From the IMG/VR virus record IMGVR_UViG_3300036889_000044, positions 1 to 20,557 of that record: a stretch of 20,557 nucleotides of DNA; one strand, 5' to 3'. The DNA comes from a virus. The position numbers were made by a program, and so were the translations under genes. The notes below the pieces were generated by a model, which saw only the letters and a list, made by a program, of their open reading frames with translations, was not told the DNA's origin and did not search any database. Below, one piece after another: positions 12,352 through 20,354 of the stretch. Positions within the stretch are counted from its first letter, which is position 1. Each line of letters starts with the position of its first letter.

Positions 12352-13830
12352 TTGAGTTACACAGCAAACATATTAGCAGTTGGAGGCGGTGGTAGCACTA
12401 GTGGTCCTGCTGGTGGTGGTGGTGGTGGACAGGTTTCATATAACGCCGCGGTTTCTCTAACTGCACAAACATATACTGTAACAGTTGGTGGTGCTGGACA
12501 GGCATCTAGTTTTGGTTCGGTTGTAACTGCTACTTATGGTCAAAATGGAACATCTGGAGCTGGAGGAACATCAGGAAGTGGAAAAACTGGTGGTGGTGGA
12601 AATGGAGTAAACGCTTTTGGTGGTGGTGCTGGAGATAGTGCTAACGGTTCATCATATCCTGGCAATGGAAGTGGTGGACAAGGTGGGGCAGGAACATCCA
12701 ATTCAATTAGTGGAAGTGCTGTGACTTATGGAGCTGGAGGAGGCGGTTATGGAAGTCTTACTCCTGGGCTTAATGGCAATGGTGGTTCAGGAGCTGGGCC
12801 AGCAAATACTGGAACTGGTGGTTCTGAGAATAGTTCTGGTGGTTCAGGTATTGTTATTGTGTCATGGGTAACAGCGAACTTTCCTACTGTGTCAATTACA
12901 GGTGCAGGAAATGTTATAACCACATCAGGCGCAAACAGTATCGCAACCTTTATCATAAATGGTACATTAAGTTTTCCTAATATCGCCTACTGGGTAGGAG
13001 GTTCTGGAAATTGGGACGCTTCAACCCAGACAAACTGGTCATACACATCAGGCGGAATATCAGGTGCGGCAATACCAACTACGACTACACCAGTCTACTT
13101 TAACGCTAATAGTGGCACTGGAACGGTAACTATATCCGCTACAGCAAATTGTCTTAATCTGACGACGACAGGTTCTACAGTAAACATAACAGGTTCCAAT
13201 GCTCTTAATGTATATGGTAATCTTACCCTTTCAACAAGTGTCTTATCTTCATATACAGGTACGTTATCATTCCTTTCAACTTCGACGGGTCAGACTATAA
13301 CGGTAGCTTCTAATAATTTAGGAACTGTAGTATTCAACGGTTCAGGTGGTGCGTGGACATTACAAGACAATTGGTCTGCCATTTCAGTTATCTTGACCGC
13401 AGGAACACTGGCGGCAAGCTCACGGACGATTACATTGACTGGTACGGGAACGGTTTGGACTGGTGGAGCAACATTCACCGCAGGGACTTCAACTATCGTT
13501 ATTTCAGACACATCATCTTCATCAAAGACTTTTGCAGGAGCCGGATTGACATACAACAATCTCACTTTTTCAGGTGGTACAGGAGTACACATCATTACAG
13601 GTTCAAATACTTTCAATGCGATAGCGATTACTACGCCGCCTACGACGATAAACTTTACCGCAGGAACGACACAGACAATGACATCATCAGCTTTTACTGT
13701 TAGTGGAACCGCGGGAAATCTTAACGTACTTCAAAGCACATCGGCAGGTTCAGCATGGTATCTCGCACAAAGTTTCACAGGAAACGTAGTGTGCGACTAC
13801 ATATCCTTGCAGGACAGTCATGTAATATAA
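12352..13830 (+). CDS. Glycine-rich tail adhesin / receptor-binding protein (TTG start)
   Basis: A 492-residue protein. Residues 1-170 form a glycine-rich domain: ANILAVGGGGSTSGP, a run of six Gly (22-27 region), TYTVTVGGAG and many GGxG turns, ending GGSGIVIVSW. This arrangement is that of phage glycine-rich tip adhesins, where polyglycine-II sandwiches display receptor-contact loops. From about residue 205 YWVGGSGNWDASTQTNWS begins a repetitive beta part (NLTLSTSVLSSYTGTLSF) resembling autotransporter-like beta-solenoids. No ATG is usable: an in-frame TAA at 12343-12345 precedes TTG 12352. GGT/GGA codon runs and lower GC set it apart from neighbours, consistent with a fast-evolving or exchanged host-range gene. 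Confidence 0.75.
   Translation: MSYTANILAVGGGGSTSGPAGGGGGGQVSYNAAVSLTAQTYTVTVGGAGQASSFGSVVTATYGQNGTSGAGGTSGSGKTGGGGNGVNAFGGGAGDSANGSSYPGNGSGGQGGAGTSNSISGSAVTYGAGGGGYGSLTPGLNGNGGSGAGPANTGTGGSENSSGGSGIVIVSWVTANFPTVSITGAGNVITTSGANSIATFIINGTLSFPNIAYWVGGSGNWDASTQTNWSYTSGGISGAAIPTTTTPVYFNANSGTGTVTISATANCLNLTTTGSTVNITGSNALNVYGNLTLSTSVLSSYTGTLSFLSTSTGQTITVASNNLGTVVFNGSGGAWTLQDNWSAISVILTAGTLAASSRTITLTGTGTVWTGGATFTAGTSTIVISDTSSSSKTFAGAGLTYNNLTFSGGTGVHIITGSNTFNAIAITTPPTTINFTAGTTQTMTSSAFTVSGTAGNLNVLQSTSAGSAWYLAQSFTGNVVCDYISLQDSHVI
12412..12426 (+). repeat. In-frame (GGT)5 trinucleotide run
   Basis: Five perfect GGT units, followed by GGA, code for the longest Gly run of the adhesin. Slippage would change the number of glycines without breaking the frame. 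Confidence 0.7.
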
Positions 13831-13836
13831 ATCCAA

Positions 13837-16200
13837 ATGTCTTATTTATTCGACAAAAGTAGAAACGAAATAGTAATCTCTGGCTTTGAAGGGGGGATTT
13901 CTCCAAGCCCATATATGGGTATTGCCAACATGCGCAATGTTGCCACTCACTGGATGCCTGGTGTGGCGTATGTAAACTATCGCCGTCAAGCCGCCACGCT
14001 TGGAGATTCTACATCGGGACTTTGGTTCGCAGGTTCTCATAGCACAAATGTATCAAACAATGAAGGTTGGTTTTTCAGTGGAGGCACTGTGGCCATGGGA
14101 AATCCCGTTCAGTCCGCACAATCTCCCGCAGGACTTAACTATATTCTTGATTCTAACGGTTTAGTGTGGAAACAAAGCGCAGTCAATTCTTCGACATTTA
14201 ATGTTCTTGGAAATGAAAATAGGGTAGGTTTGGGAAACGGGGGCATAGCCTATTGGAATAATTATATCGTAGTTTTTGGAGACGGACTGATAGAATTTTG
14301 CGGAAATGGCACCGGAGATGCAGGAATAACATCGTCGAATTGGAATCTGAACAGTGGATTCTTTCCAATATCCGAATACACGTTCCCTGCACAGCAGTTT
14401 CAATTGTCGGGTGTGCCAAGCGGAGGAACGTATACCGGCGGGACGCTTGCTTCATCAAATGTTTATCCAACAGGTACTTCCGCAAACTGGGGTTATGCGA
14501 CAAACACTACCGCCACAATTATCCTTTCAACGGGTCAGGTTATTACGGGCTGTACGGTTACAAACGGAAGCTCAACATTCTCTACTCCCTCAACGGTAAT
14601 CACGGGAAGTCCCTCAACGCTTGCATTTATTTCAAGTCCTGGAATATATCACGGAAGCAGTATCGTAACGCTTGGAGAGCAGATTGTATTTACGACGACA
14701 GGAACGCTTCCATCTCCGTTAGTTCCCAACACCATTTATTATGCGGTAGAGGCGGATTTTGCGGGAGAAGGAGGATATGTCTTTAATGTATCAGCAACTC
14801 CAGGCGGAACAGCAATAGTTTTGAACACGCAAGGAACGGGAACGCAATCATTTGAAACAGTGGACTTTCTAAGTCTTCCGCTGGGAAATGTGTCTAACTT
14901 AACCTTTACTGGCCCGTTACAATCAGGCGCGACAAGCGCGACGATAGCGGGATATACGCTCCCAAACGGGACAGCGGCAACTACAGACTGGCTATTGCCT
15001 ACCGGCATATACAATCTCATTGATTCAAACGGAAATAACATACCTGCCAATTTCCAATTGTCTTCCAGCACAGTAAACTTCCAACCTGCCATAACAGCAT
15101 ACGCTACAGGAAATTTTCAAGTAAATATCATCAATCCAAACGTAAATTCCAGGGCGTATACATCACAAGCGAATGGAAATCTATATTTCATCAATGGTCA
15201 GTCGATGGGTTCTCTAGAATTTGCCATTAATAATCTCATGGTTAATCCCGCCAATGGAAATAGTTATGGAGTAAACTATTCTGCCTTTACACTTGGAACA
15301 GCAGCCAATTACGGTTCAGATTCCATCGTGGATATGGTTGATTTACAAACAACGATGGTGGTTGCGGGACAGTCCAATATCTACACATGGGACTACACGT
15401 CGAGCTTCACAAGTGCTCCTGTTCCTGTCGGAGAAAAGATTGTGAGGATAAAAAACCTTTTGAACAGTATTTACATCACCGCAGGACAGAAAGGAAATGT
15501 ATATGTTTCTAATGGTTCATACGTCCAACTTATGTACAAAATACCCGATTACATTGCGGGTGTCATAGACCCTGTATGGACATTCGGGGACATCATGCGA
15601 CATCGAGGCAAGATATACTTTCAGGCAATGGCGCAGAACACTTCGGGTTCAAACATACTCGCAGGTGTGTTCTCTTTGATAGTTTCCCCAGCCGTAACGG
15701 GTGAAGTGGCTTCGGGACTTGTCATGGAAGCCCAAAACTCCTATGGCCTCACACCTGTCTCTGGTGCGTTAGGTTCAGGAATACTCATCGACGCAGAGCC
15801 GTCCTCAAGCGGCCAGGACAGCTATTACAGCGTTTATTCCACAGGAGCCTCGTCGGGAGCCATAGACTTCAACGATACGAGCGTGTGGCAGAATTTTGAG
15901 CCCACAATTGAAACCGATATTGTTCCTATAGGAACGTTCTTGGACAAGAAAACTCCAGGACAAATACAGTTCATGCTTGACCGTCCTTTGGCTTCGGGAG
16001 ACCAAATAGAACTTTCATGGAGACAATCTCTGTCAGATTTGTACAGTACACCTGTAGTTACAACAACAGCGATCATAGCAAATGAAATGGGTTCTACTCT
16101 GTCGCAAGTTTTGTGGGTACAGTTCAAAGTCCAGTTCAAGGGAGCGGCAAGCGGTACATCTTTCATTCCATTAAGGGAAATCAGAATAGCAATACAATGA
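13837..16200 (+). CDS. Tail nozzle-like structural protein
   Basis: A 787-residue protein, near the size of T7 gp12 (about 790 aa). The N-terminus, FEGGISPSPYMGIANMRNVA, then HWMPGVAYVNYRR, matches the opening of podovirus nozzle/beta-propeller proteins (a 'G...P..G....RNVD...PG.......' signature). Two short domains of a type also present in the next two genes appear at about residues 187-255 and 354-420. Between them at 275-340 is a third common phage module (GEQIVFTTTGTLPSPL, NTIYYAVEA, FNVSATPGGTAI, GTGTQSF). The C-terminal half is propeller-like, with YITAGQKGNVYVSNGSYVQ and KIYFQAM. The TGA stop overlaps the next ATG. The nozzle role is inferred from length, N-terminus and context. Confidence 0.65.
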   Translation: MSYLFDKSRNEIVISGFEGGISPSPYMGIANMRNVATHWMPGVAYVNYRRQAATLGDSTSGLWFAGSHSTNVSNNEGWFFSGGTVAMGNPVQSAQSPAGLNYILDSNGLVWKQSAVNSSTFNVLGNENRVGLGNGGIAYWNNYIVVFGDGLIEFCGNGTGDAGITSSNWNLNSGFFPISEYTFPAQQFQLSGVPSGGTYTGGTLASSNVYPTGTSANWGYATNTTATIILSTGQVITGCTVTNGSSTFSTPSTVITGSPSTLAFISSPGIYHGSSIVTLGEQIVFTTTGTLPSPLVPNTIYYAVEADFAGEGGYVFNVSATPGGTAIVLNTQGTGTQSFETVDFLSLPLGNVSNLTFTGPLQSGATSATIAGYTLPNGTAATTDWLLPTGIYNLIDSNGNNIPANFQLSSSTVNFQPAITAYATGNFQVNIINPNVNSRAYTSQANGNLYFINGQSMGSLEFAINNLMVNPANGNSYGVNYSAFTLGTAANYGSDSIVDMVDLQTTMVVAGQSNIYTWDYTSSFTSAPVPVGEKIVRIKNLLNSIYITAGQKGNVYVSNGSYVQLMYKIPDYIAGVIDPVWTFGDIMRHRGKIYFQAMAQNTSGSNILAGVFSLIVSPAVTGEVASGLVMEAQNSYGLTPVSGALGSGILIDAEPSSSGQDSYYSVYSTGASSGAIDFNDTSVWQNFEPTIETDIVPIGTFLDKKTPGQIQFMLDRPLASGDQIELSWRQSLSDLYSTPVVTTTAIIANEMGSTLSQVLWVQFKVQFKGAASGTSFIPLREIRIAIQ

Positions 16201-17015
16201 ACGAACAGGCCATCAGAAAAATAGTAGACGATGAGATAAAAAAGAAGCTGTTTCAGCTTCCTAAGATTCCGCCGCATAAGCATGACGGGACGGATAATAT
16301 AAATATTCCTGCAACAAGTGTTACCCCTCCCATCAGAGCAATGGCGACTAGAGTAAGGTTTAACGAAAATCAAAATTATACTTTCTACTTTCCGTCCATA
16401 TCACCGCAGATGGTACTGTTCGAGGGATATGCCCTGCAAAATACTTCGGTAACTAAGTTCACAATGACCAGTTCCCTTTCTGCGGGAGCAAATTTCGGTA
16501 CACTTACTTCGACATGGGGTGGTTCAACGGAAAACCTTTTGGTTACATTTTCAAGCGGTGAAACGAGAGTTGTCAGTTTTACAAGCGGTTCATTGACGAT
16601 ATTTTGGACTCCGCCGTTAAACTTTTCAGCAGGAACTACCGCCGAATACGCAACCGCGGCCGCATATGCCCTTATCAATGGAAATGCAATCATCAGCCCA
16701 GCCTATCAGTTTCAAGCGGCAACTTCTTCTTCTGTTGTAGTCGGAGGGTTGGAGTATCCTATTTCAACAATCACGCCCCAAGCAATAAATCAAATTGGAG
16801 TATTGGCACAGTCATCGGCAAACACCTATCTTGACCCTACAAACGTTGCAAACATGACCGCCCATTTGGACGCTAATTTTATCGTCAATGTGTATTCAAA
16901 TACGAATGGAAATGTTGCCACCGCGCAACTATTTTCAGTCAATCAGGGTTCGGTAGTTCTTCAGGTAACAAATCTAAATGGCTGGCATATACTCGGAAAT
17001 CTAACTTTTATCTAG
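16197..17015 (+). CDS. Fibre-like or tail accessory protein with HKHDGTD motif
   Basis: A 272-residue protein. ATG 16197 overlaps the previous stop (ATGA); an earlier in-frame ATG at 16113 lies inside the nozzle gene. A charged helix (MNEQAIRKIVDDEIKKKLF) leads to PKIPPHKHDGTDN at residues 22-34, a hinge motif common in phage fibre and baseplate-like proteins. Residues 75-142 hold the recurring beta domain (FTMTSSLSAG, STWGGSTENLLVTFSSGE, FTSGSLTIFWTPPL). The C-terminus is beta (VVLQVTNLNGWHILGNLTFI). The helix probably trimerises or docks on the tail. Its TAG overlaps the stop of the convergent gene by 3 nt. Confidence 0.62.
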   Translation: MNEQAIRKIVDDEIKKKLFQLPKIPPHKHDGTDNINIPATSVTPPIRAMATRVRFNENQNYTFYFPSISPQMVLFEGYALQNTSVTKFTMTSSLSAGANFGTLTSTWGGSTENLLVTFSSGETRVVSFTSGSLTIFWTPPLNFSAGTTAEYATAAAYALINGNAIISPAYQFQAATSSSVVVGGLEYPISTITPQAINQIGVLAQSSANTYLDPTNVANMTAHLDANFIVNVYSNTNGNVATAQLFSVNQGSVVLQVTNLNGWHILGNLTFI

Positions 17016-17305
17016 TTGTCAGACATTAAATGGTTTGACCTACAAGTTGGCTTTGCTTGAGAGGCGGGAAAGTCTCCGCACCACGGTAATGGATTTATAT
17101 ATACAGGTGTTTCTTGTGAAACAGTCTCGATATTATTAGGAGGTGTTGAAACTACGGGAGTAGATACGATTGGTGGGGTTACAACGGGAACGTCACTAGT
17201 ATTGACGATAATAGGAGTGCATACATACCCCACTGGACATAAATTCATGGTAGAATGGGTATATGAGGATGTGGCTATTGCCAAAGAAAGAATGATTGTT
17301 TTCAT
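17012..17305 (-). CDS. Secreted Pro/Val/Thr-rich small protein on the reverse strand
   Basis: A 97-residue protein, the only convincing reverse-strand gene. It starts MKTIILSLAIATSSYTHS, a short but plausible signal peptide (Lys, then nine hydrophobic or small residues). The mature part has NLCPVGYVCTP (C23, C29), a repetitive linker PVVTPPIVSTPVVSTPP (40-56), and a C-terminal part with PWCGDF (C76) and PTCRSN (C88). Four cysteines suggest two disulfides outside the cytoplasm. There is no competing + strand frame over this gap, so it is not a shadow. Function unknown: possibly a surface, lysis-related or superinfection-exclusion protein. No good promoter was found. Confidence 0.55.
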   Translation of the reverse strand: MKTIILSLAIATSSYTHSTMNLCPVGYVCTPIIVNTSDVPVVTPPIVSTPVVSTPPNNIETVSQETPVYINPLPWCGDFPASQAKPTCRSNHLMSDN

Positions 17306-17342
17306 ACGGAAACCCTAGCACAACCAAGACAAAAAAGCAAAC

Positions 17343-17371
17343 TTGATTTGACAGATAAAGTAGTGTACTAT
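17343..17371 (+). promoter_or_regulatory. Promoter of control cassette 3
   Basis: TTGATT (17343-17348), 17 nt, TACTAT (17366-17371). As in cassette 1, TTGACA (17348-17353) overlaps the -35 region, and the block TTGxxTTGACAGAT is shared with 2456-2469. It lies in the intergenic space between the reverse-strand gene and the adaptor-like gene and points at the latter. Confidence 0.6.
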
Positions 17372-17394
17372 TAAACTAACTTAATAACTAACCC

Positions 17395-17431
17395 CCCTTA
17401 CGGGCAACAGACAATGTTGCCTTTTATTTTT
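17395..17431 (+). terminator. Conserved CCCTTACGGGCA hairpin with T-tract, copy 3
   Basis: CCCTTACGGGCA at 17395-17406. GGCAACA (17403-17409) pairs perfectly with TGTTGCC (17415-17421) around GACAA, followed by TTTTATTTTT. The next ATG is at 17440. The upstream AACTTAATA...ACTAACC is shared with copy 1. Same fold as copies 1 and 2 with different stem bases. Confidence 0.62.
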
Positions 17432-17439
17432 ATACACAA

Positions 17440-18594
17440 ATGATTACGTTCACTCAAATTACAGGAAGCACTGCAAGCACTTCACCATCAACGTATGGCA
17501 ATGCCTTTACGACATTGTGCAACAACAATTCACAGACTGCTGTAACATTCGGTCAGGCACAGGCAAATAACTATCATCGTTTCCTCATACAGAAATACTT
17601 TGATAACGAGCGTACCTTTTCCATTCCCGTTGTCGGGCCGAGAACACTGACGTTCACAGGCTCTCTAGCCCAGTACGCCGTATCAGCAACCATGACAACC
17701 ACATGGCCTAAAATGACTTGTACACAGCAAGTAACGTTCTCAACGGGTGATATGCGGATATGTTCATTCACGAACGGTCTAGCGACGATTACATGGAACG
17801 TACCACTACCCAAAGCTGTAACCAGTTCAGCTTCTGCTTTAGGCGTTCGAGATTACCCCATTCCCGCAAATATCTCAAAAATAACCAACGGAACGGTTAC
17901 TGTCGGAGAATTAGTCTTTCAACCTTTCCCCACTCAATCCCGTCAAGAGTGGGATATGATAAACACCATTCCTTACGGTTCGGATATTCCCAACTACTTC
18001 TTCATTTACGGAGGAACTATGGGTATCTGGCCTATTCCCTCAACCGACTACAATCCCTTAACGTTCAACTACAAAGCCCGTGTGCCGGACTTGTCATTTC
18101 AAGATTATTCTACGGGCAATGTAACTGCCATGACGCAAAACAGTTTTCAGGTAACGGGTTCAAGTACAACATGGTCATCACAGTTTCCCCTCAATGTGGA
18201 CGTTTCATACTTCAACCTCATGCTACGGGTCAATCCGCCAAACGGAGACGGTATGTGGTATCCGATTTCCTCATTCCAAAGCGACACCGCGCTTACATTG
18301 GCGTTGCCTGTAGTGAACGCACCAAACATCACAGGAAGCTCAACCTACACCATTGGACAAATGCCACTGTTGCAGGAAGATTTTCATGACACTATTATCT
18401 ATGGGATTTTGATGTCTTACTATACGACCATCGGAAAAGACCCCGACAGGTTCAAGATATTCAAGGATATGTATGAGACACGTCTTCTCCTCATGGAAGA
18501 TTATCTTGGTACAAAGTCAATACAGGTAGACCTTGAGGACACCGTACCGCTTTTGAACCCGAATCTCATGCCTTATAAAACATCAATAAATTAA
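17440..18594 (+). CDS. Head-tail adaptor / tail tubular A-like protein
   Basis: A 384-residue protein. The recurring beta domain occupies about 68-124 (TFTGSLAQYAVSATMTTTW, VTFSTGDMRICSFTNG, ITWNVPL). From about residue 185 a typical podovirus adaptor pattern begins: FFIYGGTMGIWPIPSTDYNP, LTFNYKARVPDLSF, DGMWYPISSFQS, TLALPVV, then helices LLQEDFHDTIIYGILMSYYT and FKIFKDMYETRLLLMEDYL. In T7-like and related phages such proteins form the ring between portal and nozzle. The long 'YGG...IWP.P......Y......' stretch followed by a helical pair supports this, though I have no database match. It is the first gene after cassette 3. Confidence 0.62.
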   Translation: MITFTQITGSTASTSPSTYGNAFTTLCNNNSQTAVTFGQAQANNYHRFLIQKYFDNERTFSIPVVGPRTLTFTGSLAQYAVSATMTTTWPKMTCTQQVTFSTGDMRICSFTNGLATITWNVPLPKAVTSSASALGVRDYPIPANISKITNGTVTVGELVFQPFPTQSRQEWDMINTIPYGSDIPNYFFIYGGTMGIWPIPSTDYNPLTFNYKARVPDLSFQDYSTGNVTAMTQNSFQVTGSSTTWSSQFPLNVDVSYFNLMLRVNPPNGDGMWYPISSFQSDTALTLALPVVNAPNITGSSTYTIGQMPLLQEDFHDTIIYGILMSYYTTIGKDPDRFKIFKDMYETRLLLMEDYLGTKSIQVDLEDTVPLLNPNLMPYKTSIN

Positions 18595-18600
18595 AAAATT

Positions 18601-20352
18601 ATGGCACAAAACTCATCACCAGTTTCAAATACAGTTTCACAAAATAGCGGACAAAATCCATTTTCAAGTATATGGGGTCGTCTTCAAAATGTCGGAGGTG
18701 CAATAGGTTCAAATTTTCAAAATTCTGTAGTGCCTACCATGCAAAACATTGGTGGAGCTATAAATAGTTTTAGAAATGCTATGAACAATCCTAATCCAGG
18801 TACAAATATCAATGCACAAGGAGGTGCAGGAAATCAACCGTATGTTGAAACACCACTTCCCCAAACTCAGACACAAAATAATACTAGTACAGGCAGTTCA
18901 CAGAACAGTGGCTCCTTGACTTCCCTACCAGGTGGTGGCCAAACTACCGTACAAGGTGGCTATGCAGGAAATCCCGCAAACAATCCCTATTACACCGCCC
19001 CATCATCACAAAATAATACATCAACGACTGCCCCAACAACTACGAATAATCAAAATTCAATGATGACGCCAGGCGGAGGTTATGCTACTCCAGGCTCAAC
19101 GGTAAATGGAGTAGGCACAAATCTATTCCCGGGCGTGGCCTCAAGCCTCGCTAGTACTCAACCATATTCAGCAACTGGTAATGCTGTAAATACTTCTCAA
19201 TCACTTGCGACAGGATATAACCAAACCCCACAGCAATCTCAAAATACTCAAAATGTAAATAGTGGAGCACAAGTATCGGGCAATATAGCCCAAAATCAAA
19301 CTCCTGCTGTTCAAGGTGCGTATAATGCTTTGGCATCATTTAATCAAGCCGACCCTCTATTAAGGAATGTACAAGCCTCTATACCTATGGCCGCTGTTCT
19401 TTCAGAAGGTAGTGGAGCACAATTTGCTAATGCACTGTCAAACCAACAGCAAGCTCTCAATAATACCTACAATGCGGCAATTACTGGAGAAGGACAGCAA
19501 CTCACTGGTGCTAATCAGCAGGCTGGAGCTGGTCAGGCAAATATAAACTCTCAACTACAAGGTGCTCAACAGGCTGGTCAAATATCTAACGCCGCACAAC
19601 AAAATCAAATCGGTGCACAGCAGACTGTCGCAGGACTTCAATATGGTACTCCCGCCACTGCAGGGGCAGGAGGTGGAAACCTAGACCCACAGACCTATGC
19701 CTCACAACTTGCACAGCAGGTTATTAGCGGAAAAATGACACTTGCCCAGGCTCAAAGTTCTATGGGATATGCAGGGAATGCCGGTGGGGCAATGTTACAA
19801 CAGGCAATAACCTCCGCTTCTCCTGGATTTAATTTCAATCAGGCGGCCGAGAACAGTTCAATACAGGGACAAATTGGCCCACAATCAGCCTTAGCTCAAG
19901 GAGAAATACAAAATCTTCAGACTGCTCTTGCAAATGCTCCGGCTCTGCAACAGACAACTATTCCCGCAGTCAATGCGGTCGTAGGATGGATAAATGATAT
20001 GTTAGGTAATCCAAATTCTAAAGCCTTGAGTGATGCACAAAGTACGGCAGTAACGGCGGTACAAACCGCATTGTCTTCGGCATATGGAGGAACACCGACA
20101 AGTTTCGATTCTCTTACAAGCGGTTGGTTTCCTCCAGGTGCAACATCGGCACAGATACAGGCCGGTCTTCAGCAATTCGCTCAACTGATGACGCTTCGGG
20201 CTAATGCATACAACTCACCTGGCACTACTCCACAAGCAAGTGGTTCAAATGGGGCAACAGGAGGTTCTTCAACTTCTGGTGGGTCAGGAACGGTGTCAAC
20301 GGGAGGATACAACTATGTAATGCAAAATGGTAAATACGTCGTAGTATCATAA
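18601..20352 (+). CDS. Large Gln/Asn/Gly-rich putative internal virion or ejection protein
   Basis: A 583-residue protein, extreme in composition: Gln, Asn, Ser, Thr, Gly and Ala dominate, with almost no Cys, Trp or charge. Residues 1-230 are disordered-looking and repetitive (GSSQNSG, PGGGYATPGS, QTPQQSQNTQN). The middle is Ala/Gln helical (QQALNNTYNAAITGEGQQLT, GANQQAGAGQANINSQLQGA), and later parts are amphipathic (LDPQTYASQLAQQVISGKMT, AVNAVVGWINDMLG). The end is Gly/Ser-rich, closing NYVMQNGKYVVVS. Such Ala/Gln-rich helical proteins downstream of tail genes are often packaged in the head and ejected with the DNA in podoviruses. No lytic domain is visible in it; one may begin in the next gene. 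Confidence 0.6.
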   Translation: MAQNSSPVSNTVSQNSGQNPFSSIWGRLQNVGGAIGSNFQNSVVPTMQNIGGAINSFRNAMNNPNPGTNINAQGGAGNQPYVETPLPQTQTQNNTSTGSSQNSGSLTSLPGGGQTTVQGGYAGNPANNPYYTAPSSQNNTSTTAPTTTNNQNSMMTPGGGYATPGSTVNGVGTNLFPGVASSLASTQPYSATGNAVNTSQSLATGYNQTPQQSQNTQNVNSGAQVSGNIAQNQTPAVQGAYNALASFNQADPLLRNVQASIPMAAVLSEGSGAQFANALSNQQQALNNTYNAAITGEGQQLTGANQQAGAGQANINSQLQGAQQAGQISNAAQQNQIGAQQTVAGLQYGTPATAGAGGGNLDPQTYASQLAQQVISGKMTLAQAQSSMGYAGNAGGAMLQQAITSASPGFNFNQAAENSSIQGQIGPQSALAQGEIQNLQTALANAPALQQTTIPAVNAVVGWINDMLGNPNSKALSDAQSTAVTAVQTALSSAYGGTPTSFDSLTSGWFPPGATSAQIQAGLQQFAQLMTLRANAYNSPGTTPQASGSNGATGGSSTSGGSGTVSTGGYNYVMQNGKYVVVS

Positions 20353-20354
20353 CA

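Noticed and set aside
14298-14786. 162-codon ORF in another frame of the nozzle gene
   Set aside because: Cys/Arg/Tyr-rich shadow of a well-supported beta-rich protein.
16113-16196. Longer N-terminus for the fibre-like protein from ATG 16113
   Set aside because: It lies within the nozzle gene, while ATG 16197 overlaps the stop in the ATGA arrangement typical of coupled genes and starts a clean charged helix.
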